From: Drechslerella dactyloides
Lineage: Eukaryota; Ascomycota; Orbiliomycetes; Orbiliales; Orbiliaceae
Assembly (NCBI GenBank): GCA_020064725.1
Contig: JAGTWJ010000008.1
Span: forward strand, 1,736,001 to 1,800,000
Direction of reading: 5' to 3'
DNA: 64,000 nucleotides
Within the stretch, counting starts at the first letter, position 1, and the number at the start of each line of letters is the position of its first letter. Below are positions 22,498 through 33,825 of this stretch, piece after piece. The notes beneath the pieces are model-generated. The model was not told where the DNA came from. It ran no database searches and saw only the letters and a list, made by a program, of their open reading frames with translations. The translations under genes and the position numbers were made by a program.

Positions 22498-23018
22498 ATG
22501 CAGTACTCCTTCGTCCTCGCTATCCCTTTCGTCCTCCACCTCGCCGCCGCATCCGCCGTTCCGGTGGTCAATGGAGCCGCCAGCCTGGAAAAGCGCTATC
22601 CTTGCTATGTCACCGTCTGGGAAGGTGACGGATTCACCGGCGAGTCGTGGGGCTCTCAGGGAGGTCTGACATGCCAAGACCTACCCGGACACCTCCAGGG
22701 ACGGATGTCCAGCTTCGAGGTCCGGGCTTGCTCCTGCAACTTTTTCGAAGAGACCGGTTGCCAGGGGTTCCGGTTCAACGCCAACGAGAGGTCGGACGGA
22801 GAGATGTGGAAGAACGGTATGTTTAGATAAATTTCTGAAAGACGATCCTTTGCAACCTATTCCGCCTTGTGCGCAGTTCCACACTAAACACGGTCTTTCT
22901 TATTCAATATATATTTTTCTCCTCTTCTTGGTTTTTTCTGGTGCTGACATTTTCAACGAAATCACCAGGAGACGATAACAACCGGATCAAGAGCTTCAGC
23001 TGCAATAGGTGCTGCTAA
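22498..23018 (+). CDS. Small secreted beta/gamma-crystallin-like protein with Kex2 site
   Basis: Two exons (22498-22816 and 22969-23018; donor GTATGT, branch GCTGAC, acceptor ACCAG) encode 122 residues. A signal peptide covers about 1-20 (hydrophobic, then ASA). A short propeptide ends in LEKR, a Kex2 processing site near residue 33. The mature protein of about 89 residues has the look of a crystallin-type Greek-key fold: V.VWEGDGFTGESW, then CQDL, SSFEVRAC, FFEETGCQGF and SFSCNRCC. Cysteines are plentiful and probably paired. Proteins of this build in fungi include inhibitors, antimicrobial proteins and effectors; no specific activity can be read from sequence. Omitting the second exon would lose the last cysteine cluster. 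Confidence 0.8.
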
Positions 23019-23127
23019 TGGGTTATAAGGAAACCGGATGCTCTAGGCGCAGAGAGGCCCCGTGACTCTCTTATGACAAATAACTTACTTCTAAGATGAG
23101 AGTATGATCCAATTTTTTTTTATTTGA

Positions 23128-23182
23128 TATAACGTCAATGATAAGCGAACGGATCAGACAAGCGAGCGGATCACCTCACCAC
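23128..23182 (+). repeat. Left terminal inverted repeat of the pogo element
   Basis: 55 bases, the exact reverse complement of 24973-25027. It contains two related sub-motifs, GCGAACGGATCA and GCGAGCGGATCA, spaced 18 bases apart, which may be transposase binding sites. Confidence 0.92.
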
Positions 23183-23658
23183 CCCATCTCAACGAAAATA
23201 CTGATTTCACCACCACAATACTATAGCTTTGGGCTAGATACATACTAAATAGTTTATTTACATGCTTAAGATGCCTCTTGACATATTCAAATATTATGCC
23301 CAGCTCTACCGCATTAACTACAGCGCAATACCCTTCCAGAGCCCCCTCCTAGCTGTATATTATCCTAACAGTTTTTTGGCTCTACCTACTTATACTACCT
23401 ACCTATAGTGTCTTGGTCCAGTATATCACCTGCCTGGTATATGGTGAGCATACCTCCATACTATATACACTATCTTTTTACCCACCACCATTTACTTAAT
23501 ACTTCATTAGCAGAGCGCAGTATTGTGTTCTCTGCACATATAAGTACCAATTGATACATTATAGTCTGTATCCCTTTAGACAGCTAGTCCACAGCTGCTA
23601 GCAGTAATATAGAAGAGCTATTCTAGTACTAGATAATCTGGTTTTTAATCAGGCCTGC

Positions 23659-24921
23659 TTATAAGCTAGCCTCTAATAGGTTTAATAGTATTTTTATAGT
23701 CCAGGTAGCTGCCACATTCACAGTGTCTGGATATAAATTCACTAGAATAGTTGCTGGTAACTGTATATCCAGCTTTGATAAAACTCTGTCAGAATTATAA
23801 GGTATAATGCCAGCTCCAGTAAAGCTGCTGTGTATATTTTTAGGTGTTATTGCAGCAGTAAATGCCTTGTGGAACCCGGTGAGAAACTCCAGCTTAAAAA
23901 TATGGTTAACATACACACACACCAAGCTCTCCACCTCATAGCTATACACCTACTTTAATAGCCCAAAACAGCCAATATCCAGTAGCTGAAGGATATACAA
24001 TAAATACAGCAGCATACAAATTATAACAATCTTATACTCCTAGCAGTATAGCTCAAAGACAACAGAGTAGTAACTTTCATAACCATCTAGGACTAATAGC
24101 CAGTAGTCCAAAATACAGCACCACACTATAAACTTATCAAAATACTTTAGCCACTATAGAGCAAACTCGTTCGTCATCCAACCATTATCAGAAAGCACAA
24201 TAACCCAATCCACTAGTAACTTTATCAATATATACCAGCTAGCTAAGTAGTATTACCCAGCAAGAACAATAAATAGCAGCACTACCCAACCTTCTACACC
24301 TATCCCCTAAATAACTATTGCCCACTCGCGATTCCCAGGCTACACCAGCTTAGCTTTATCACATGTTTCAACACCTATAACAACAGTAGTTATAAATATT
24401 ATACCCATTACAAAGCCAGTCTCGTCAAAGTTATAGATATCATTATCCACAATACCATACTTAGTCTTTACAACCTCTATTAGCTAAAACCACTTACTAA
24501 TAAGTACAGGATCTTCGCATTTTGCTTGCTAATAGTCATACTTCCTGGACAGACACATCTATAGCTCTAGACAGCATTTAACAAAATTACCAGCCCATCT
24601 CTTACCAACGCATCACATACTATCATTGCTACGCGCCAACAGCAGCTGGTTGGCCATATCTTCCACACTACCCAGCCTAGGATGAAAAGACCACACACAT
24701 AGCTCAAGTATATATTAAACAATGGCATCCTCCTCTAATTTTGTAAGGTTTCACGATTTAGAGATGCTGTCACATCATGAAGAGCGGCCATTATATTGGT
24801 AGACTAAGGTAGTATAAGGGATATCATAATGCTTAGTAGTAGCTCAAATACTTAATTCTTGGTTTTTTTTTATAGCTTTAATAGTTAGAAGAATTCTGGA
24901 TTCGGTCGTAGAGGCAGGCAT
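23659..24921 (-). pseudogene. Pogo/Fot1 transposase relic (RIP-damaged)
   Basis: The relic reads from an ATG at 24921 (MPASTTESRILL, the start of the helix-turn-helix region), through MANQLL and RKYDY, to the DDE catalytic core. The first Asp is in IYNFDETGF, the second in LVLDGY, and the third in LDIGCF. The tail HIFKLEFLTGFHKAF is typical of the family. At least seven in-frame stops interrupt it. Compared with the usual family pattern, changes are almost all C-to-T or G-to-A (His to Tyr, Pro to Leu, Ser to Leu, Arg or Gln to stop, Gly to Glu or Ser). This is the mark of RIP on both strands. It cannot make active transposase. Confidence 0.88.
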
Positions 24922-24972
24922 TGCAGTGGTTGTGGAGGTATAAGGTATAGGAGGAGTGGTGGGCACATAGGT

Positions 24973-25027
24973 GTGGTGAGGTGATCCGCTCGCTTGTCTG
25001 ATCCGTTCGCTTATCATTGACGTTATA
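24973..25027 (-). repeat. Right terminal inverted repeat of the pogo element
   Basis: 55 bases, the exact reverse complement of 23128-23182. A TA microsatellite (to about 25038) abuts it on the outside. Confidence 0.92.
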
Positions 25028-25892
25028 TATATATATATGAAATGTACAATAAATTCCTTGTGCTGGCGCGCCAGCTTAGATGTATATCCTACGCATATTT
25101 GTAACAAAATATAGACTTTTTGGGGTATTGATATATTTCGGAAAACGCTATCGATCCTAGGCAGTTGTGAGAAACAAAGCAGAAGTAACGACTTGACTGA
25201 TGCTAAGCGTTGGGATATATTGGAAGAACAAAGAAAGAAAAATGTTTAAGTTGATCGTGGCTCACGAGATGGCCACCATATCTCTTTTACCCACGTTTGC
25301 TAATGTATAGCCATGGCGGAATACTACTTTAGCTCTTAGGATGTCTTACCATCTGGCCCCGCGACTATTCTACCATCTGAGCTACAGAACGTCGAAGCAA
25401 GTCGTGTTGCTAGCTGCAACGATCGTAGCTGGCAAGCTTGAGGCGTCAAGAGAACTCACAATGTCACAAACAAGATGGTTGCGTGCGAGTACTACGGATG
25501 GTAACTTAGATTGTTGCAGGGTCTTAGGCGTCCAATCTCAGTTGATACTCGGCACAACGGCGTATGCCTGCGCGGAATGCGAGTTTCTGACTTCCGGAAA
25601 AAACGTTTTAAATCATAGAGAGCTATTACTCAGTAAGCCCTGGCGCCAATTTCGATGATCCACTTCGAATTCACGGCTTGTGCCACCTAAATCCTTACTA
25701 ATAGACGAGATCTTCCGTTGCACCCCGGGCCCCCTATCAATCTCTCGGCTAATGAGTACCTCAGTTTCTGGGATACCGCAGGATGGGAGCTAATAGGTAT
25801 GTTTTTATCGTGAGTTTTCAACGTTTCATAGCAAATCTCTTCCATAGTAACTTAGGCACAGAGTAAATTCGGACAATGTTGGCTGAAAAAGA
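25028..25892. other. Intergenic right of the transposon
   Basis: Begins with a short TA microsatellite (about 25022-25038). A plus-strand frame at 25341-25658 starts with ATG but has no domain or conservation that I can recognise. On the minus strand, about 25366-25385 reads TAGCTCAGATGGTAGA, like a tRNA A box, but no B box follows. Confidence 0.55.
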
Positions 25893-26722
25893 TCATTCTC
25901 GAGTCTCAATCCCGCCCACAGTAGAGGTCTCTTCGTTTCTCCTTTTTCGTAACAACAAGAAGAAAATGGCGGCGAGCAGCAGCAATACGGGGATACCGAC
26001 TCCCAGTCCTACACCCAACGCGATCTTAGATGTTGTAGATAGTCCGCTACTCGAAGACGTGGATCCGCCGGTATCCTGGGGTGAGTTTCCGGTGCTCGAA
26101 CTCGTCGAAGACCCTGAACCAGAACTTGCAGCTTTCGGCGTCTGTCCTTGTCCTACAGTTGGCGACAGTATATGGGTCAGCACTTTCAGTCTAATGTAAG
26201 CCCCGACGTAGATGGAACCGCAACCAACGAACCGGTTTGCCCACTACTACTCCGGTCACCGCTTGTGCTCGCCACGCTTGTCCGCGTGCTCGATCCAGGA
26301 GACGTAGACGTACCAGCGCTAGTCGTCGTCGGCGCCGCCTCCACTACACCGGCCGTAGAGCAATACCGTCCGTAAATGCTCAGCGCGCTCGACAGGTCCG
26401 CCGGGTCGGTGGCAGCGGTGCACAGACTGCTTATACAGACGCTGAAATAGCTGGTCGCACTGGCGGTAAGGCGGTCGGAACAATAGCATGCGTTTATGGG
26501 CATCTGGCCGCATCCGAGAGCTTTGCCGACATCCTGGAAGCCAGAATTCCCGCCACGGCCGAGACCGCCGTTATACCAGATGCAAGTTTGGATACAGGGG
26601 CGGGCGGTCGCGTAGTCTGAGTCGGAAACCACGGAGACGACTGCGGTTGGAACTTGGCCGTTCGTTAGGGAAGCGAAAAGAGCGAGTGCCGATACGACAG
26701 CAGGGAGGAAGAGTTGGGACAT
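25893..26722 (-). CDS. CFEM-like secreted/membrane-anchored protein
   Basis: The N-terminal exon starts at the ATG at 26722 (MSQLFLPAVVSALALF, signal peptide ending near NGQ). It carries an eight-cysteine region: PCIQTC, ALGCGQ, ACYCSD, SVCISSLC and YC. This fits a CFEM-like extracellular domain common in ascomycete surface proteins. A Ser/Thr-rich stalk follows. The second part (ending at the stop at 25893) continues the Ser/Gly-rich stalk, then a strong membrane span (IALGVGLGVGIPVLLLLAAIFFLLL) and a basic cytosolic RKRR tail. The two parts are in different frames and must be joined by an intron between about 26230 and 26140. A TGCTGACC branch and several AG acceptors are present, but the exact donor is not resolved. 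Probably a cell-surface sensor or wall-contact protein. Confidence 0.75.
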
Positions 26723-29700
26723 AGTTCGGGATGTGTTGTGTGTATTCCCAAAACAATGGCTGTGTAACGTGAGGGCGTTTGTCGGTCGGTATGCCGATTC
26801 GTCAGCGATCAAGAGTTTCTTGTCGAGGTCTTGTCAGAGCCTTGTCGAAGGCTTGTCGGAATCTTGGCTACGGGGGCCTTTAATAGTCTATTCTTCTCTT
26901 GCGCTTCGTCCCCATCATTCACCGCATGTGCTTCGCGACCGCTCCTGATCCCTCGCGAAGGATTATATGTTGCCATTAGATCGAGACACACGGGCTTCAG
27001 CCGCAGCCAATTTCCCCTAAAAGAAAAACAAGAGGTTGTGTGAGTGTGAGCGCGAGCGGCAAGTGGTTTGCCACGGGTGGTTAGCATTGGGGCCTCCATG
27101 CTCCAGCTGCGAAAGTTGAAGGGCGGGCGCCTCAGTACAAATGCGCTTAAATGGGTCTCGATAGGCACACGGCAAATTCCGATATGGGGTTCCATGTGAC
27201 CCACAACATTTTGATTGCTATTAGTAACTCGAGGAGCGCCAAAGAACCTCCTTACAGCGGGGAGGATCGGTCTAGAATGCGGAGAAGTGTACTAGTCAGT
27301 TCACTACATGTAAGACACAGGCAATCGTCTTGCAAGTCTCGTAGCTAGAGTGTCTAACACTGGTACCATGGTGCCAGAACGGATGAAATGCAGGCGCGCG
27401 TCAGTGTAAGATACATTCGTGTAACATATACGCCTGGAATACTGTAATAATTGAACCTTAAATTCACTTTGGGAAACCTTGTGATTCAATTTTGATTCTT
27501 TCTGGGCTTTTCAAAATGTGAACTCTGACTGAAGATATAAAAGGCAATGCTGGCGAATTATTCTACTCCGTTGAGAATATCCGAGTCCTGCAAAAGCCAT
27601 GTCCGTTGAATATTGCTATGTTTTTTTTTTCTCTTTTAGTAAAACGATCCAACTAACAAATACTAGTATGGTAGGGTCACGGCAATCTTTGGATTGCTAT
27701 TTTGTATCTGTCTCTAATCGCCCAGGCCAAATCCAGCTCTGTGGTAGGTCTTCGTCCCCTAGGCCCTAGCACGGAGGATTTGAAAGCCAATAACAATACA
27801 TTGGGATCTACAGGATGCAAATTAACACCGCGGTACTGACAGCTTACTCCTTACCTTAAAAACGGCCGGATTCAGGCGGAGTGGAATGTTCCAACTGGCA
27901 AGGGCCTCTCGGCTTTCATTGCCGTCTTGATACGTTTGCAACGGCGGTTGCCATTTTGTACTGGCAAAAATCGATTCTAGACCGCACCATTCGCCGCTGG
28001 GAGTGCTTAATGGGCACCACCGCCTATCACGTCTTCTCTTCATGGATGACCTGTCACTTGAAAACTGACGTACCGAATCCAGGTTGGAATTTCCTGGTGC
28101 CGAATGCAGTACGAAAATTGGAGATATTTTTTGCGTTTTTGGCCTACCCACGTGGCACCCCCCGCCCTCGGTCACGGTTCCGTCTAACCTACTGAGTTTG
28201 GTCAGTATGAAATATATTGTATTGGCATCGCGTTTGACCAAGCGGATACCAACATTGACCAAGTTTAGGCGGCTCATTCAGTGAGCGCGCTTACATATCT
28301 GAAGGATCCTAGGAGGGAAGAAAGATCAGATGAGAAAACGATATTGAATGAAACGTCTACAGGATAATAACTAAATCTACGTGATTCACCCGTATAAAGA
28401 TAAGATCCTAGACGGGTCTTTGTACCAAACACAAAACGAGGAAGACTTTATGAAAAATCGATTTCTGTAATTGGGCCATGAGAAGGCTTAGGAACGACCC
28501 TTTTTGACTAAACGATATCGGGGTTTGCGAGCAAAATCCGATCCTTCTGTCTTTTATTCATTATATTGTCTAGCTTAAACTTGTTATCTGGGGGTTCCAT
28601 TTCCAGTTAATGTAGCTCTTTCGTTCACAACCACTGATTCTACATATCATCGGGGTGGGTCATCAACCAGAGAATAGCTCTGGTTAGAGCTTAGTTTAAC
28701 TTTCAAGCATCTGGATATCCGTTATAGTCATTTCTCCTTGAACAGATTGTATAGAGACATCCCGATATATGACTTTGCCCATACATATTATGTCATGACA
28801 TCCCAACTTAAGTTGTGGCATCCTTTATTGTTTCGACCATATTGCATCTGGTGTCATTGGAAAGGGGAAGGAACAAGTACTTGTAATAGTATCATCACCT
28901 AGAAAAATAGATGGCAGGATTTGACGCGACAAGCCGACCTCTCTTATTATCAGCATATAATTTGTGATATAAATTTTCTCCAAGTTGCCCCTATGCTCAC
29001 GATCATCAAGGCGGAACAGAATTTAGTTCAAGAATCCGGCATCGTTCAACTTACCCCACATCTATCATTCCAACTTATCCATAGCTAAAACGATGCTGCT
29101 CAGTTCCGAATCACAGTCTCCGATATCACCCGACGGCGATTACTCCAGAATCAGATGATACCAACCCCAAATATCAGATAATGCTGAAGGAGCCCCTCCA
29201 ATCCAGCCTCCGCCTGTTTAGTTTTTGGTGTAACCGTATTGGCAGGGAGACAAGCGCGAATCCGAAACGTAACTTGAAAATAATCGGCTGGGGTCTGCAG
29301 ACGTCTGGAATGTTGATCATAGAGCTCGCCAACGACCACCCTGGTTCCGGCTCCACTGATCATGATTGCAGCTGGGAGAATTGATAAGCTTCGCCGATGA
29401 TCGACCGCAAAGAGGAAATCTGCTTGCAATTGTCTTTAAGATAGTGGGGCATAAAAGCACGGATATGTGCCTAGATGTGCGAAGAATTTTTTGAAATATT
29501 TCTACCAGTCACGAGTCCTGTGCCTTTTAGCACAATGAGGTCGAAGGTTGAATTCTCAGCTAAAGAGGCCTTCTCAAACACCACCTTGAAACACAGAGAT
29601 AGGAATTGGTAAACATAAAACACGGCAAAAGAGGAAGTAGAAGTGCCTGCCGCCGAGTTTAACATTTAAGTGACGCCTCGCGGCAACATCAACGCGAATG

Positions 29701-31310
29701 CACGCGAGGTACGGACGGCACGCGTGTTGAGGACGTTGGTTCCTGAGGGCTGGCCGAAAGCGGCAGGATGGCATTCCCCTCATTCTATTAAAAGGTGCGG
29801 TGGCGGACAAACACGCGCCAGCATGATCCCGGCGCAGGCCGCTGTCTCGATCTTAACCCCGAGCCCGCCGTCGATGCTTCCGTCGGAAAGACTGGACGGA
29901 GAGACAGCTTCAGACGACCGCGCGGGTGCTGGGTCGATCCCGGGTTCCAGCCAGATGGCGACAGCCGCCGCTTTCAGCGCAGACAGACGGGCAAACATGC
30001 ATGCCTGCATGTACGGACGGCCAGATGATACGATCCAGATCAGATGACGGGCTGCAGTCGAAGGAGGAGGCATTGCATCCTTGGGAGCCCGGCCGGCACG
30101 ACATCGTCATCTGGCCTGCGGTGCATCGTCGGCCATCTTCGATCTCTTCGCTCTTCCTCTTCCTCTTCGCTCGGTTTCCGTCGACGACGCTTGCTAGCTG
30201 CTGCTGCTGCCTGCGACCGTGACATCTGATTCTCCGGATTCTCGTTTCGCCTGGTTCGCCCCCTGGCAGGAAAAGATTTTTTCGTCCAGCCAGCCATCCG
30301 AAGCTCGAGCTCGACGAGCCATTCCTTGTTTGACGCAGGCTGCAGGAGCGCCAGCACAGCATCTCCTCCTCCTCCTCCTGGGCGCATGCACGGCGAAACC
30401 AGCGTCCAGTCAGTCGTATCCGCAGCCTGCATTGCATATCCACCTCCTCCGCATACCTGACCAGACTATCCTCTTCGGGCGCCGTTCGTGCGCTGGCAAA
30501 CCACGTAGGCTGGCTAAGCTTGTCTCCTTCCCTTTCCTTTCCTTTCCGCCTGCCTGCTCGATTCTTCCCGTCTCCCGGCCAGTATACCAAGTATTGTACG
30601 ACGGTCAGTCGGGAACACTGCTCTCTTCGAGCTCTCGCGGATCTCTGCCTTCAGCCAACCATCGTCCATCATCCATCGGGTCGGCTTGGACCTGCTGCAC
30701 GAACGGGAGAGCGAGCGAGCGAGAGGGAGTCAGAAGACGACATCTGATCAATCGAAAACCCGCCCGGACAGCGAGGATTGTCGTTTCACATCCATGCCGC
30801 AGTGCACCAGAGGCTTGTGAAAGAGCCTAGCCTTTTGAGCATTGCCGACACGCATACATTCCACAGCCATTCTCGTCCTATCCCGGCTCGCCTACCCCAT
30901 TTACCCTGCTGGTGCTGGTGCTGGTGCTGTCACTCGCTCTCTTCTTCTCCTCCTCTTCCGTCTTCCCTTTCTTAAACTTCCCCTCCCGGTCCACGCATCG
31001 TCGTCGCCGGCCCTCTTTCAGCTCTATTTCTTCCTGGTCTAGCTCGTCGGCCGTAGACGTAATCACAAGGAGGGGCAATTGCAAATAATACCGCAGTTCG
31101 GGATCTATATCTCTTCGTTTCTCCGCTTTTTGTCTTCTCTATACGTATATTTATCGGTTTATCCGGGCTTCCAATATCTCAGTCGACGTCGAGCGTATCG
31201 ATAGGCCTTTCAAGTCGCCGGCGGCAGGACTCCACCTTGGCAAAGCGAGCCATCCAACTCTTTCGTACCGTCATAGCTAGCGTTCAGAGCTAGATACAGT
31301 CTCCGCAAAG
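26723..31310. other. Long gene-poor interval and pyrimidine-rich leader
   Basis: No confident gene. A minus-strand frame of 151 codons (27822-28277, real ATG) and an opposing 104-codon frame overlap and resemble nothing known. From about 29.7 kb the composition becomes GC-rich, and from 30.5 to 31.2 kb it is strongly C/T-rich on the plus strand. A GCTGGT microsatellite lies at 30907-30929. This looks like the promoter and long 5' leader of the gene starting at 31311. Overlapping long frames on both strands at 29.9-30.8 kb are composition artefacts. Confidence 0.6.
30907..30929. repeat. GCTGGT microsatellite
   Basis: About four tandem copies of CTGGTG in the leader upstream of the gene at 31311, directly followed by a C/T-rich tract to about 30990. 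Confidence 0.8.
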
Positions 31311-32553
31311 ATGGATATGGATTCTCCCCACTGGGAAGTGCCGCGGGATGAGCTGCTGAACCAGCTCTCCAACCTCCTCTCCGAGCTTCACGCTCACGAG
31401 GAAGGGTTGGCCAGCACCTTTGACCTTCTGGATCACCTTGACGGGTATGTTCTCTTTCCTTTACCCGGTAACGATCGTATTCATCCGTACTAACAAGGTG
31501 ATTTATAGTACTCGCCGGGCCATCGACCGTCTCTCCGCCGTGATCACGGATAAATTCATCAACCCATCTTCCATCGAATACTTCTCGCCGGCGGTCACCC
31601 GGCCGCTATCCACAGCGACGGACGCCTCGAATTCATCGTCCGAGCATTCGCTAGACTCTCAGCTGACGCACATATCCTCACCAACAACACTGATATCCGA
31701 CTACGACGACGACATCAACCATCGGCGACGACTGCTCGACGAAGATGAGGAGATCCTCATCGCGAGAGCCGCCGCCGGCCTCCACGACGGCGAGAACGAC
31801 GAGGACGACGAAGACCAGGATGAGCGGCTGGAGCGGCTATCGCTGCTCCTCACCAGCGTGCTGAAGGAGGCGAACGAGGCCATCAAGGACTACGAGACCA
31901 TTCGGGAGGAGCCGGAAGCGGTGACCGAGCAGGGAGAGCCGACGACGAGATGCTCATCGCGGCTATCCACCGCCGCCTCGACACTGCTAGGGCGTGTTGA
32001 GACGCCGCCGCCGGTCGAGAACAATGTCAAGATGCCGCCCAGCGCACCGCTATCGTCTCCGGTGCAGTCTCAGGACAGGGTTCGGCCGGTCCTCCAGCCG
32101 CCTACCGCCCCGCCCACGCCTCCGCTCTGCGCTGACATCTCCGGCCTCCTGCCGTCACCCGACCAGCTGTCCGTGTCGTCCCTCACCTCGTCGGCAGAGA
32201 CCGTCAGGCCTTTGCTTTCGACGCCCCGGCCGGAGCGTGTTGTGGACGCGGACTCAGACATCGACGCCGAAGTCGAGGAAATCGCCTGCGTGCAGCGTGA
32301 GGAATCGGCAACGGATGCCCTCGTCGACGAGATCCTAGGCGTCGGCGACGACGTGAAGGAGCTGAGCCTCGACTACCTGCTCGAGGACTACCTCAACGAA
32401 GTCATCACGGACATCCGGCGGAACGAGTTTATCGGCGCTCGGTTCTGGATCTTTATGATCTCGGTGATGGGCATGTGGACGTGGATGTTTGTGACCGATT
32501 CGGTCAACACGTTCATCGGAAACCTGGTGTGCGGGTGCCGGAACCGCGCATAG
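31311..32553 (+). CDS. Acidic tail-anchored membrane protein of unknown function
   Basis: Two exons (31311-31444 and 31509-32553; donor GTATGT, branch TACTAAC, acceptor TATAG) encode 392 residues. The N-terminus (about 8-60) is amphipathic and may form a coiled coil (LLNQLSNLLSELHAHEEGL). The middle is acidic and low-complexity with Ser/Pro-rich stretches (EDEEILIARAAAG, DGENDEDDEDQDE, then PPTAPPTPP). Near the C-terminus a conserved-looking helix (LDYLLEDYLNEVITDIRRNEF) precedes one membrane span (about 362-383, FWIFMISVMGMWTWMF) and a short Cys-containing tail. This is tail-anchored topology with most of the protein in the cytosol. I do not recognise the family. It could be an organelle-contact or trafficking factor. 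Confidence 0.8.
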
Positions 32554-32689
32554 ATGGACGACTTTTTTGAAGTTTTATGCGGTAACGATATAGATGCATT
32601 GCATGCTTGCATGAAGGTTTGCTATATACGACAGACTTAACTTTTCCACTCCTTTTCCTTTGTTCCGTTTTGACGTTTTTCGTTACGGC

Positions 32690-32750
32690 ATATCATATCA
32701 TATCATCGTTTTCGCATATCATCATCACATCATATCACATCATATTTATC
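32690..32750. repeat. ATATC/ATCAC imperfect tandem repeat
   Basis: Imperfect tandem ATATC, ATCATC and ACATC units downstream of the tail-anchored gene. Low-complexity sequence, no coding signal. Confidence 0.75.
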
Positions 32751-33255
32751 ATTTTTGAAATAAAAACATGGCGTTTGTGGATAGCGGGGGAAATGAATTC
32801 ATGTAACGGTTGATTTTTGTTTTCTTGTTCCTGCATGCATGTCGAAGACGGCCATGATACTATACCAATTTCTTAACATTTAAATATTTCCTTTTATATA
32901 TGGGATCAGACTGGACGTAGGATCGATCGATTGTATTCTCAGATATAGGATCGGAGGACGAGGGGGTTTACTTGGATGAGAAGCTCTTCCGTCTTTTCCT
33001 TTCCGGACTTGTGTATGCCCAGGGGGTAGTTTGGACGTTAAACGTTTATCTTTCACTTCAACTTGATCTTATTTTTACGACCACCATCATCAATACGTCT
33101 TTGAGCGCGATGCATGTCTACGAAGCGTCATGTGTACCTTGCATTACATTGCATTGCATTTTCAAAATTTCATATCGTGTCATGTTGCATATACACATAC
33201 ATGGATATATATCGAGCGTCATAGATCAATGGACAGATAAGACACCACCCATGAC

Positions 33256-33825
33256 TACTTACCTAGGTACTTACCTGGGTACCACGATCAGGGGCGATCT
33301 TTATCGAACAGGAAGTAATATATTTATTGCCACGCTTACCTGGCGTGAAACTTAGCGCGTGGGACGGCGATATAATATCGTCAAGCGGCATAACCGCCAG
33401 AACTAACGTGACCAAGCACCGAGAATTAAACTTTTATAGTGAGTGCCACATTACGGCACGATATCTCGACCTGGAGAACCGAGTGCGAGCCACGCGTCCA
33501 AGTATGCATGCGGCGAGACATCAATCAATACGACGAAGCTGCTCGGATGCCGGTTCGAGTAGCTATGCTACTTACTTACTACTTACCTACCTTGGCGCCA
33601 GGACAGCTCCAAGTGGCAGGAGCACGCAGCGCAGCACGACGAACGCACGCACGCACGCCTTGCATGCAGGCGGATCTTTCGAATGCAACCAACTGTAGTG
33701 TCCTTGGTACCCCATCGTGTGGTCCGCAGGAATTAGTCGAGGGACAGAACTACGGTACTGCAACTCCACGCGGTGCTAAAAATGGAGCTCCGCAGGTAGG
33801 TAAGTAAATCGGTAAGTTGGTAGGG
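33256..33825. repeat. Cluster of TACTTACCTAGG / TTACCTACC motifs
   Basis: Copies occur at about 33256-33281 (two TACTTACCT(A/G)GG units in tandem), 33569-33592 (TACTTACTACTTACCTACC) and, in the opposite orientation, 33793-33823 (GGTAGGTAAGTAA and GGTAAGTTGGTAGG). They are non-coding. Motifs of this type are repeated in many ascomycete promoters; their function is unknown to me. Confidence 0.5.

Larger units (their letters stand above)
23128..25027. mobile_element. Degenerate pogo/Fot1-type DNA transposon with perfect 55-bp TIRs
   Basis: The element is 1,900 bp, bounded by 55-bp terminal inverted repeats (23128-23182 and 24973-25027) that are identical in every position and start TATAACGTCAATG. 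TA-type target duplication is plausible but ambiguous because the flanks read TATA. The interior carries a minus-strand transposase remnant with many stops. The element is much richer in A and T than the genes around it, in keeping with RIP. It sits between the crystallin-like gene and the CFEM-like gene. Confidence 0.9.

Noticed and set aside
25340..25390. Minus-strand TAGCTCAGATGGTAGA resembling a tRNA A box
   Set aside because: No B box (GGTTCRANNCC), acceptor stem or anticodon loop follows in the next 100 bases. At most a relic or chance match.
27822..28277. 151-codon minus-strand frame with a true ATG
   Set aside because: No recognisable family, no splice context, and an opposing 104-codon frame covers the same DNA. 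Kept only in the interval description.
29910..30830. Long overlapping frames on both strands (226 and 203 codons)
   Set aside because: They overlap each other in GC- and C/T-rich low-complexity DNA, the plus one starts at GTG, and none has a domain. Better explained as a promoter/leader.
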